A stretch of DNA of 64,000 nucleotides from Euglena gracilis (Eukaryota; Euglenida; Euglenophyceae; Euglenales). The stretch lies in NCBI GenBank assembly GCA_039621445.1, contig CP154957.1:25024938-25088937 (forward strand). The letters are read 5' to 3'. The notes below the pieces were generated by a model, which saw nothing but the letters and a program-made list of their open reading frames with translations, was not told the DNA's origin and did not search any database. Of this stretch, positions 12,100-22,900 are shown piece after piece (position 1 is the first letter of the stretch; the number at the start of each line of letters is the position of its first letter). A program made the position numbers and the translations under genes.

Positions 12100-15000
12100 C
12101 TGCGACCGGAACACGTGCGGCATCGCGGGAGTACCCGCACAAACCGACCGCCACTGCCACTCCCGCATTTCAAGTCGGAGTCGACAATTGTGAAACACAA
12201 TTCGCTCCCTTTTGGGCCGAAAGCAAAGCCAAATGGCGCTGAGGGTCGGGCGCTTGCCGGGACCAGGGCAGCCGCACAATCTCGCCCACGGAGGGGGGCA
12301 GGGCGTACCGGGACGTAGTGGATCGGCAGGCCGTTGCCCTGGCGGTCGGCGAGGGGCACATGCAGGGCCAGGTCCCCCAGCCGCCGTAGCGGCGCCGGCA
12401 GGGGCCTTCCGGAGCACCCGCACCCGACCTGCTGGCATTCCAAGGGCAAGCTCTGGTTGAATTAAGATCGTGCCACGGTCCTTAGGGATTCCCCATCCCG
12501 AATCAGGAATCACCCACCTCAAGTTTGGAGATGGGGTGTGTGAAGAGGAAGGCTACCCCAAAGGTTTTCCCGGCACACCACTACTGCGGTACTGATGTGG
12601 GTTCAAAAGCAGGTTGAGAGGGGTTGGTTTGAGAGAGAAATATCTCGAAACTTATGGGGAATTGAAGGAAACATCCAGACGGCAAAAAATGCACTACTAG
12701 GGACCCTCTTACCAGAAGCCCTGGGGGGCCAGATGCATGCGTTCTCTGAGATCTGGACCCGGACGGGTCAAAAACAGGGATCTTCCAGCGACTCAGTAAT
12801 TTGGGCCCCTGTCCCCGGCGCCTTGGGGAGCCTTGGCAGCCCCCTGGGCACGAGGGCAGTGAAGTGAGACTCGTGGTAGGCGAGGAGGAGGGGCGTGCGG
12901 GACACGAGGCAGCCCGGGCCGAGGAAGAGGGGCAGATAGACGCCGCCGAAATGGACCGGGCTGAGGGGCTTCCCCTCGAGGTCGTTGAGGTGTGCCTGCC
13001 GCGGGGGAGGGGGGGGGGGCGATGACAGAGAAGTTGGACGGAGAGAAATAACGGAGGGTGGGTTGGGTTGGGTTCGTGGATTTTCTTCACCTGGGGGGGG
13101 GGGCACTTTTCCCAGGCCCACTTTTTTCAAAAACTCACCTGCACATGCCCCCCCCCCAGGGGGTCAACGCACCCATCCACTCTTGAACCCCCCCGGGGGA
13201 TGGGGTCACACAGGTGTTTGGTGAAGCTATGGTTGGGTTGCCTTCCACTCTGCCGACCCCTTGAGGCCTGGGTCTGGCCTGGTATCTTGCGCAGCGGACC
13301 AGGGGCGGGGGTGACCTGGCAGTAAACGATGATGGCGCGGCGCATGATGTGGGCGAGGGCGAAGACGTGGATCTCGGTGAGGCTCATGTTGGGGTCCTGC
13401 GCGACCGCACCGGGACACCGCACCCTGCAATGCTGCAACATTGCCTCCGTTGTTGTACATGTCACATACCATGTGCATACCGGGCACATGTGTGCAGATC
13501 AAGCCACTGCTTCCTATGCGGAGTTGCAGCGACACATCGCGCACACGTTGGGCACACCTTGGCCAGGGCCAGTTCTCGCTCCCACTCCATCGCCCACTCC
13601 TCCGGGGACCGCTCAATCTCCTTCCCAAAGTCGAGCACGTCCCGCTCTATCTGGGCCTGCGGCAGGGACGGGAGGTCGGCCGCCCAACAACGGATGCTCA
13701 GGCAATCGTTGGGAGGCTGGAGAAGAAAAGCTTTCAGAATATATTTCCTCATCCCCATGTATCCGGTGCCTGTACACCTTGCAAGGTTCCTAGGTCAGCG
13801 CGGGGAAGGGGAGTGAAAAAACATTTCCTTCGAACCATCAAATCTCCGTTGTTGTTTTTTTCATCACATTTGACCGTTTCTTAAATATCTGAGAAATTGT
13901 GTTAAATTTTTCAGGCGTATCTCAGAAAACCCCCTCAAAAAATCCCATTCGTTATCACTCTGGCCATTCTCTTCAATCATTTCTTCATGATTGTTTTTTC
14001 GCACTGGAAAGTATTGGCTCAACCAAGACACACTGGCTGTACTGGATCGTCCGAGTGAAGTAAAACGCCTGTTGTTGGTCTGGCGAACTGACAGCAGAAT
14101 GCAGCGCACGAGACGGAAGACCTTTTTGTACTGGTCCCGGAAGTAGAGTTCGATTTGGGAAGGGTCGCTCAAAGTCTCTGCCACCGCCTGCCGGAGGACG
14201 TGGTCGTGGTCCTGCAGACAGCAGGCCGCGTGGGTCGGCAGCCCTAACACACAGGAACCTGTTGGCCCCAGGTGCCCCCCCCCCCGCAAAAAACCAACTC
14301 CGGTTCACGGAACACCCAACACACCGGGGTCCAAAAGGACGGGAGGGGTTGTGATGGGAGGGGGTTGGGCAGTGTTGTCGGGGGGCATGCCTGGAGGCCC
14401 CAGGCGGTGATGGCGGCGCTGTGGCAGAGGCAGTTGTGGTCCGCGAGGGTGCGCATCGGGATGAGGCTGCAGAAGCCGCCGTCCCAGTTGTAGACGTCGC
14501 CCGCCAGCTGGTGCACGTCCGGGTCCACCGCCTGCCGCTTGTCCCGGGGGGCCTTCGCCGCCCAGGCCTCCTGGCCCCAGGACCCCCCCTCCCTGGGTTT
14601 TGGGTGGAGCGAGGTCAGGGAGTGTGTGCAGGGGGGTGGGGTTCAAAAACACAGAAGGTGTTGGGGGCGCTTTTTTGCGGATGACCTCGTCCAGTCGGCC
14701 TGAAAAGAATCGCCTCAGTGGGTTTCCCCGGCACTGCTGCGGCGGGCGAACAAGGCCAGGCTGGGTGAGACAGGCGATTCCTGGCAGAGGGGACCAGGGG
14801 GTTTTTTTAAGACCGGGGGGGCCCGCGGGCCCCCCCCCCCCCGGGGGGTCCCCCCAGAGGGGGGGTCCCCCCCGGAGGGGGGTGGGATATACTTTTCGGC
14901 GCCGAAAAGTTTTGAAAAGGTTCTATTTTTATCATTTTTCGCGATTTTTCGGCCATTTTTTTTTGTGGGTCCCCCGGGACCCCCCCCCCCGTGCCCCCCC

Positions 15001-15407
15001 AGGGGGTGGGTGGGTGCCCCCCCTGGGGGGGGGGGGGGCTCGGCCGGACCCACCACCCTTCCCCTCTCCTGGGGTCCACGACTAAAAAAAACCCCTGGTG
15101 GGGACTTCACCCCTATCACGACCACCACCAGCGTCAGCAACACTCTCATCCTCGAAATGAAAAACTCTAATCCTTTCCATCCTCGTCACCGCCATTCGGC
15201 CCTTCGTCTCTGATAAGCCGATCAAACGTTTGGCGGGGGGAGGGGTACCACCAGTGGCGCACTGCAAGTTGAGAGATGTCAGACGGGGACACAACCGGGA
15301 TGGAGTTATTGCGGACCGAGCCCCCGGGGCGGCCCTGCCCGGGCAATGACCAGCGTCTGGCTGGCAACGTCCGGCGGCAGGAAGCCCCAGAGGCCGCTGG
15401 CGGCACA
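11219..15407 (-). CDS. OTU deubiquitinase, A20/TRABID/Cezanne class
   Basis: Cysteine protease that removes ubiquitin. Exons: about 15351-15407 (tentative), 14391-14567, 14122-14211, 13558-13656, 13316-13396, 12852-12995, 12309-12428, 11969-12099, 11219-11305. All junctions keep phase. Catalytic Cys lies in TLADHNCLCHSAAITAWGLQ (family: DGNCLLHAvsl.lWG). LTEIHVFALAHIMRRAIIVY and HFGGVYLPLF match the central strands, and LAYHESHFTAL carries the catalytic His. The order and the extra helices between Cys and HVFALAHI fit the A20-like OTU subclass, not the compact OTUB type. Gly of DGNC is His, a change near the oxyanion hole. No zinc fingers or ankyrin repeats were found; 5' and 3' ends are uncertain. 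Confidence 0.85.
12309..13656 (-). CDS. OTU core and catalytic-histidine exons
   Basis: Exon 13558-13656 (QIERDVLDFGKEIERSPEEW then AMEWERELALAK) resembles the W-E..W......a pair upstream of the HVF strand in Cezanne. 13316-13396 gives EIHVFALAHIMRRAIIVYCQ. 12852-12995 gives FGGVYLPLFLGPGCLVSRTP and YHESHFTAL. 12309-12428 gives LRRLGDLALHVPLADRQGNG then LPIHYVP, equal to the closing strand l.iPL.d.....LPvhf. All four join in phase 0. Confidence 0.9.
14122..15407 (-). CDS. OTU catalytic-cysteine exons
   Basis: Exon 14391-14567 reads DKRQAVDPDVHQLAGDVYNW then DGGFCSLIPMRTLADHNCLC: the ubiquitin-contact lead-in and the nucleophile Cys. Exon 14122-14211 reads DHDHVLRQAVAETLSDPSQI then ELYFRDQYKK, the helix pair after the active site (in relatives, D..LR.al...l). 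The intron between them uses a CAG/GC donor. Exon 15351-15407 (AASGLWGFLPPDVASQTL) is open, has good splice sites and chains in phase 0, but has no motif I know. Confidence 0.75.
14795..15097. mobile_element. Family A (hAT-like MITE), copy 1
   Basis: Termini CAGGGGGTTTTTTTAAGACC and, inverted, CAGGGGTTTTTTTTAGTCGT. Internal G and C tracts flank a core containing GTGGGATATACTTTTCGG. Flanking 8-mers GAGGGGAC and GTGGGGAC differ at one base. Lies between OTU-gene exons. Confidence 0.8.
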
Positions 15408-15956
15408 CTGCAGCGGGAACCGCACGGAACCCGGGAAGCACTCCGCCATATGGGGGGCAGGGGGCTTTATGCAGGAGCCCCCTCGTCCTTGGGGGGGGGG
15501 GGGGGGGGGAGGCCCGGCCAGCTGGTGCTGTCTGGACCCTTGGAGGGGGGGTAGCTTGCTGTTGGGCTGGACCTTCTGGAACTTGAAATCTAGAACAAGC
15601 CCCAATCCAGCTGGGTGGGAAAGCAAAAACTGGCAATGAACCCCCCAAACCCCCTCAAAAAATCTTGACCATTCGACAACAAGTTCTCCCAAAAAATAGA
15701 GGGACTTTGAAAAATTCCCGGCTCAGCCCGGCTGGGCGAGCTGGAAGACCCGCCTGTGAGCTGCTCAAATAAAAAAAAGTGCTGTGGGGGAGGGGGAGGG
15801 TTCCCTCCGAGTTAAAAAAAACGCCCTGCATTCGTGCGGTGCTGGCCACTTGGAACCGCCGCCTGGGGGCTACATCATTCGCGTGGAGTGGCGGGGCGGC
15901 ACAAACGCCTCTGCGGATGGAAGGGAAGGAAGGGGGGAAATGTGACGGATCCTACC

Positions 15957-16248
15957 CAGGGGTTTTTCTTAAGACCGGGGGGAGGGGGAGGCCCCCACCC
16001 ACCCACTCCCTGGGGGGGGGGGGCGCCCCCAGGGGTCCCAGGGGACCCAACCCACTTTTCCCCGAAAAGGACAAAAATCGCGAAATTTTTCTTAAAAAAT
16101 AGCACCTTTTTCAAAAAATTTTCGGCGCTGAAAAGTATATCCCACCTCCCTCTGGGGGGACCCCCTGGGGGGGGGGGGGGCTCGGCTAGACCCACCCACC
16201 TTACCCCCCCTCCTCCCCCCGGGGTTCCAAGACAAAAAAAAACCCCTC
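15957..16248. mobile_element. Family A (hAT-like MITE), copy 2
   Basis: Left end CAGGGGTTTTTCTTAAGACC, right end the inverted GAGGGGTTTTTTTTTGTCTT. Core GAAAAGTATATCCCACC is shared with the other copies. Target duplications ATCCTACC and ATCGTACC differ at one base. Confidence 0.78.
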
Positions 16249-18237
16249 ATCGTACCACCAGCTGGGCTCCTGGCGTGCGCAGCAGAAAAGCTGAAGCCAT
16301 GCTGTCCTACTGTGGTTTTGGGCAGGTAAGGAAGGTTGCCCGTCCTCCTTTCCTCCTGCATCTTGGCACCTTTCACTCTGCAAGGATGCGTTACCCCCCC
16401 ATGAAATGCGGGATTTTTTCTCCCCCAGTCAGGTTCTACCCCTTGCCCAACACCACTCCCTGGCTCTTACCCATATTTCCCAGACAAAGGGGGAAGTTCA
16501 TCCTGCATTCTTTTTGTATGAATATGTTTTATCATGCTTGTCATTGTTTGTCATTTTTGAAATTTTTTGAATTTCTCGCAACATTTTTCACCCTCGAAAA
16601 GTGGTGCTGAGAAGTGTTTTTTGATACTATGGGCAGTTGTTTACTTATGGGCCCTCTCGCCAGGGGTACCACTAGTGAACTGGGGCTGGGGTCACACTTC
16701 CCTCTTCTGTGCACCCCCCTCTGAAAATGCCCAAAACCGGTCCTTTTCGTCTTTTCACCTTCGGAGCAGGTGCGAGTTTGGGATTATTGATCAGAATAGG
16801 GTGTGGGTTAGTTTTGCATTCTTTAAATAAAAAAAACAACCAAATTAGGCATAAAAATAGACCTAAATCTTGGCCCAAATTGGCCTTGCTTAATTCTGAA
16901 CCCCAAATACAACCTCAAAAACCCAAAGTTAATCAAAACCCTGAACCAATTCCTATCATTAACCCCAACCATGGCCCTCCACAGCGGTGGTTGGTTGTCG
17001 CAGAGAAAAAAATGTAGTCCACAACCTAACGTAAAACGCAGTCGGCCACAGCCTAGGTCAGTTCCCTTGTGGAACCGCCCCAAGGGGCACCACAAGATAA
17101 ATGTTGCCACAACTGCCTGCAGCAACTCACGAGTTTCTCGCCTTACCCGATTTCTATCTGCCTAACCCCACCTCAATTGCCCAACGTCCCCCCTCGGGTT
17201 TCCTGCCAAAAATCCGGATAGCCCCCCCCCCCTACAGGGCGAGCGCATTCGACCAAATATTGGCTAAAAATGGACAGAAGACTTGCAATATCTGGCAGAA
17301 AACTGGTGTACTTTGGAAAAATTTGACACCCAGCATCCTTGAATCATTGCCCATCCACCCAGAACATCAAAGGACACACTTTTCCACTTCTTATTCTCGA
17401 CCCTGTTCGATCCCCGGACCAGGGTGGGAGGCCACGGGAGGTAGGGTCATGTTAGATAGGGTCGCGGCTGGCCACTGCCTAACCACAGCCAAAATTTGGT
17501 CCCTGGGTCAGGTCAAAATTTGGTCCCTGGTTGGCCGCGGCCGGCCGCAGCCCAACCAAATTTTTTTTGGGTTGGGCCTGCGCCGGCCGCGGCCCAACCA
17601 AATTTTCTTTGGGTTGGGCCTGCGCCAGCCGCGGCCCAACCTCCCATGATCGTCGCCCTTTCAGTCGCTCTCAGAAATGTTTCATGTTGCCTGATCTCAC
17701 CATCAGAGGTATGTATGGTAATTGGCTCTGAATTAGGGTTAGGGTTGGGGTTGGGGATGGGTTAGGGGTTACATCCATCCTTGTCTTGCACACGCAAGGG
17801 GATTTTGTTATTTGGGGGGGGGGGGCAGTCGACCTATGGTGTCCCGAAGGCGCCATCCAGAAAATTTGCTGCTGACGTTCACCCATGGCCATCCTTGCCT
17901 TGCACACACAAGGCAAGATTTGTCTGATCCATGATATCCATCACGTGTAGGAGTGCTCGGACGGTCATGGGAGGTTGGTCAGCAGCCGGCCGCGGCCCAA
18001 CCAGTTGGGCTGCCCCACCAGGCCTCGGGTGTCCGTGGTTGGGCCGCGGCCGTTGACGACCCAACCAAAACGCACCCTACCTCCCGCGACTGACCACTCC
18101 CCGGACAAGCCACCTTTTGGACGAGGTAAAACAGGGGCACCCAAACCGAAGCCCCCCTCCCAGGGTTGCCGAAAAGGGAATTATTATCCTTTGCTTGGAG
18201 TGCTTGGACCAGACCAGGGGCGGCACTCACATGAGAG

Positions 18238-18669
18238 CAGGCATTTGCTTAAGGACCCCCGGGGGGGGAGGGGGGTGCTGGCTAGCAAATCGGCTAGACA
18301 CTGGAAAAAGTGGACTAGCTAGACCCCCCCCGGGGGGTCCGGGGGTCCCCCCCGACTGGGAAAAAAAATTTCCTCCGGCGCTGCGCGCCGAGGTGGAAAT
18401 GAGGTTTTTAATAGGTTTTTGGCTGATTTTGTTCCAAAAAATCCCAAAAATGGCCCAAAATGGGCATTTTCGGCCATTTTGGGGGGTCCGAAAAAAATTT
18501 TCCGGCGCTTCGCGCCGGTTACTGGAAAAAATTTTCCCACTAGCTAGCCCTGCTAGCAGACCCCCCCCGGGGGGTCTGCTAGAAATCCCACTAGCCAAAA
18601 TTGGACTAGCTGCAGTCCAGCCCCCCCCCCCCCCGGGGGGGGGACTGCAATCCCTTAAGCAAATGCCTG
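18238..18669. mobile_element. Family B (hAT-like MITE), copy 1, full length
   Basis: 432 bp, TIR CAGGCATTTGCTTAAGG at both ends in inversion and a perfect 8-bp duplication CATGAGAG. The interior has paired G/C tracts, repeated CTAGC/GCTAG words and two GGCGCTxxGCGCC hairpins. Confidence 0.9.
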
Positions 18670-19883
18670 CATGAGAGGGGATATATAGGATAGACAGACT
18701 TATGGGTGGGTTTACTTTTGGGGGGCTTTCCTTGTGAATGAATGCAAAACATGCGATTACATTGCCTATTTGGCTCTACTGTTTGCTTCTCTATGTGTGG
18801 TCACTGGAAGACCACAAACGGGTTTACCTCAGGGCAGACGGTGAGAGAAAGAGGTTGGCAACATGTTTGCGGGGTGCGGGCATACGAGGTGCGAGCGTGC
18901 CACATGGCAGGCCGGTGGGGACCAGCCACATCGTGGCCGATGGTGGCCCTGACAATTCCCCAGGCCCATCCCCCTCCCCCCCCCCACACATGAGGGCGGA
19001 GCTTTCTGACCCCCTCGGTGCCTTCCCCGTGTCGGACGATGGCCAGCCCCGACGCATTGCTGCTGACGGAGAGGGGGATTGAGTTGAGGGGTGCTCATGC
19101 GACACGACAGACAGGCAGGGAGAGAAGAGGACATGGGGGCTTGGCGGTGGGTGAGGTCTGGAACCTTGAGGGGGGGGGGCTACGTGCCATCCAGGTCCAT
19201 GGTGGTCAGGTGGTCCAGCACCGCCCGAGGGGAGGACCGCCCGAGAGGGCGCCGGGGAGAGAGGCTGTGGGGCTGGGCGGAGGGGAGCGGGGGCACCGGC
19301 TCGCGGCAGACCCGGGGGGACGCCCCACTGGGGCGGGGGGATGGGGCGGGGCTGTGCCCGGCAGGGGCACGCTGTGGCAGCATTCCACCACACAGTGGCG
19401 GGACATTCCTGACACAATAATGCACAAAAACAAATGTATGCATCCGCATCAGGGTACTTGAAGGTTCGGGTCTCTTGCATGTGTTCTAAAATTGTGTGCC
19501 TTCTGAGTGTTGTTGCGTGCACGTCCGTTGTGTTCATATGTCACACCAAAAAAAAAACATCAAACACTCAAACGAGCTCTCATTGTGTGGATATCGAACC
19601 AATTGCCAGATAAAACCCAGGAGATGCCATGGTGGGAGGACGTTCTGCAGTAACACCATGGGGTCTGGGGACAACACCTGCTCACAGCTTGGCCAGTTGA
19701 GACGCTGACGACGAGGTTGACCCGCAGGACTGACCCCCGGTCAGGCCTACCCCCTCCCTTATCCAAGGCACCGCAAGGTTTCTGGAAGGTTCCATTGGAA
19801 CAGGTTGTTTCAACGACACGGCGTGTGTTGAACAAAGAGGGGGGGGACCCAGGGGTATTAGTCAACTAGCACCTAGCAACTAG

Positions 19884-20152
19884 CATGTATGTATGTATGT
19901 ATGTATGTATGTATGTATGTATGTATGTATGTATGTATGTATGTATGTATGTATGTATGTATGTATGTATGTATGTATGTATGTATGTATGTATGTATGT
20001 ATGTATGTATGTATGTATTTATGTATGTATGTATGTATGTATGTATGTATGTATGTATGTATGTATGTATGTATGTATGTATGTATGCATGCATGCATGC
20101 ATGCATGCATGCATGTATGTATGTATGTATGTATGTATGTATGTATGTATGT
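19884..20152. repeat. (ATGT)n microsatellite
   Basis: About 67 tetranucleotide units, one ATTT variant near 20,018 and a GCAT-type block at about 20,086-20,115. It creates long Met-Tyr-Val-Cys frames on one strand and Tyr-Ile-His-Thr on the other; these are not genes. Confidence 0.97.
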
Positions 20153-22258
20153 CCAGCCAGCTCCCAGCTGTGCTGGGATCTCGCAGGGGGGGGGGGGCTG
20201 GTTTTTGGTTGGCTTTTGGTTGGGGCCGATGCCGGCCACCCTACACTTATCCAGCCATCCATCCATTCCCACACACTTTCCTCCACATATCTGTGCAAAT
20301 CACTTTACGACAAAAAATACATTATGCAAAATTTTAACACTTGCTTTGGGCAAAGTTTGATTTCACAAAAAAAAATGGCCCCTGGGTGTTTACAAGTAGC
20401 CAATCCTGGCCAACACCCCGGAGGCTGCTGGTGCGCACAAGGCCACCCTGCAGCGCAATGGAGGCGGGTCCCCCACCGAGGCCCTCCTGGGGGGACGGCG
20501 GGGGACTTTCGGAGTCGCTGCCGGAGGAGTCCGCCAGCAGTTCAGCGTTCCGGGTGCGGCACGGCGACTGCGGCTTGGTGGTGGTGGTGACAGGCCCCCT
20601 GGCGGACAGGACTGGCAAACCCATCAGGGGTGGCAGGGTGGTGGTGCCCAAGGGTATAATAGGCGGGGCCTCCGCTGCCCCTGCAGGACTGTGCAGCCGT
20701 AAACACGCAAAGACAAATTGAAACAGTTGTCTTTGCGCACTTCGCCATCATTCTCGGCAGATTCCTTGAGATTTATCAAAAACATTCCATCAGCTTGAAC
20801 GGTTCCTCGGGCTGCATCGAATCCCCCCCCCGAGGGGAAGCCTTGCTATGGGGTGCGCCGCGCAAAAGCAGGCACACTCCACCCCCAACAAGGTTGGGTT
20901 TGGGTGACGGCTTTGTCTGACCCAGGCAAATGTCTGTTGAAGATGCTGCAGCACTATTTGCCCCAATTACCCCCACCTTCCCCAGCTACCCCTGGAAGGT
21001 CACACTCAGGGGGGGGGTAAAAATGCCAGTAGAGACACCTGGGTGGAGAATGACTTGATAGACTTCGGCGATTCTGCGCCGGAGAGGCCCGTTCAGGGGG
21101 GTGTGGAGAAGGGTCGGCCACAATCAGATTCCAGCTTGCTGGCCGACTTCAAAATTATCATTGTTGGGGAATGAGAAGAAAATGTGTCGGAAAAGGCCTC
21201 GCTGCTGACAGCCAACCGCCATCCACGAGGGGGCGGGGGGGGGGGGCAACACTAAATCCCACACACCCCTGGGCCTGGGGGGCTCTCGTGGTGGCCGGCC
21301 CCGATCTGCGGTAGGGGACCCAACAGGTGGGCGGATGGCCCAGAGGGGAGGGCCCGGGGCTGCCGGGGCTTGTGGAGGGCAGGGGGGGTGTGGGAGGGCG
21401 GCCGGGCAGGGGACGAGGCGGCAGGGCACCGCCTGAGGGAAAGGGGGAAGGGGTTGGGGAGGGGGGGTGCAGTGTGCCGGGGCAGTTGCGCCGCAGCGGG
21501 TTCGGGCCCCAAAGGCACGGCCCTTTACACTTCGGGGGGGGTGAGGCCCACGATGACAACAAATGTGCGGCGAACGTGGCACCGCGTTGCAGCGGCGCGG
21601 CGCCATCCGGGTTTCCGAAGCACACACTGCGCTGTCAGAAAGCCACTCCGTATAATGCAAGTTGCGGCACGTGGCAGGCACATCCAGCCCCTTTGGTCCA
21701 CCGTTTGGTATTCTGTGCTCTGCAGACTCTGGAGACCCAAAACAGCTCAGTAATCATATCTTTACACAGCCACCCCCCAAAAAAACAGAGAGAGACAAAG
21801 AGAGACAACGACGGGGAAGAGAGAAAGAATACGCACACAGAGAGAGGAGGGAGGGATGAGGGAGGATAGAGGAAGAAAAGAGAATTTTCGTCACACACAC
21901 ACACACACACCTCTTAACCACAGTCTCCATCACCTGCCACATGGATGACAAATGCAAACTCCCATACGGCCTTCTGTTGCATTGTGAGGCAGGCACAGCC
22001 GTCTACCCCTCAGAGGTTATATGACTGACGTAACGTTTTTTGTGCCTCAATATATCCCCACAAGGCTATTATTTGAATTCTAGGTGTCAACTTGAATGAG
22101 GATAATTGGTTTTATGGAACACCCTTGGTGTCCAGAATCGGCGTGGGTGCAAACACCTCCTACCTTCTTCAGTGCTGTGTCTTCTTCAGGCTGTGTTTCT
22201 CGGTATTTTGTTTGATTTGCCCTCAGGTGCATGCTCATCATTCATTCATTCATCGTGG

Positions 22259-22900
22259 TCAGTCAAAGTTCATCACGGTCCTGCGTGGGAGGTTGGGCAG
22301 GCTGAGGGGCGTTGGCACGGCGACCACGCGACCTTCCGGCCGGAGGTTGCCGACAGGCCCGCCCGTCAGCACCACCACCATGGCCTCCGGCAGCCCGGTC
22401 AGCAGCTGCCACGTCGTCTCCCCCAGCCGCGGCCCGCACTGCGCGGCGGCCAGGAAGACGACGTCGGCGAAGTCGTGCTGCGCCAGCACCTGAGGCCACG
22501 GTGAGTGCTGGGAGGTGGGCATGGGGGGACTGCTGGGACGGGAGGACAGTCTCGACTTCGCGGCCACGCACAGACTGCACCCAGAATCAAACCCTGCCCT
22601 CTGAGTGCTTCGCCAACACCAACAGAGCTTGGATGGGTGGGTCCATCGATACGAAGCGCCAGTGCGTTTTGGCCGGGCCAGCTCGCATCAATGTCGCACG
22701 TCGAACCGGCTGGGGAAGGGACACATGCCTCGGCGGCGTCTGAATGGAGAGTCGGGGAGCAGCCGGCCCGCCGCAGGAAGCTGGTCAGGGCGATGCGGTC
22801 AATGGAGGGGTCGCCAACGACGGCGGTGCGGAGGGTGGAGCAGTCCGGCGGCGGCCCAGGGGGGCCGGGGGCAGGGGCGGCGCAGAGGGCTTGCAGGGCC
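22259..22900 (-). CDS. Pseudo-receiver domain 2 and stop
   Basis: The end of exon 22729-23022 reads RTAVVGDPSIDRIALTSFLR then RAGCSPTLHSDAAE, strand 1 and helix 1 of a second receiver. Exon 22259-22489 continues VLAQHDFADVVFLAAAQCGP, later MVVVLTGGPVG and VPTPLSLPNL, ending NFD and TGA. The aspartate is Ala, the conserved Lys is Thr, and the Thr of strand 4 is kept. The joining intron has a GAG/GCATGT donor; the frame only closes if this GC donor is used. Confidence 0.7.

Larger units (their letters stand above)
16249..22258. other. Likely 5' region of the OTU gene, exons unresolved
   Basis: GC-rich minus-strand islands at about 19,180-19,370 (SAQPHSLSPRRPLGRSSPRA), 20,455-20,610 (NAELLADSSGSDSESPPPSP) and 21,240-21,520 (Pro-rich) look like Ser/Pro-rich exons, but splice phases could not be tied together. 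They may be the N-terminal region of the deubiquitinase or a separate gene. Confidence 0.35.

Noticed and set aside
19885-20590. Long frames of Met-Tyr-Val-Cys or Tyr-Ile-His-Thr repeats
   Set aside because: Produced by the ATGT microsatellite, open in all frames because the unit has no stop; no splice signals or non-repeat domain.
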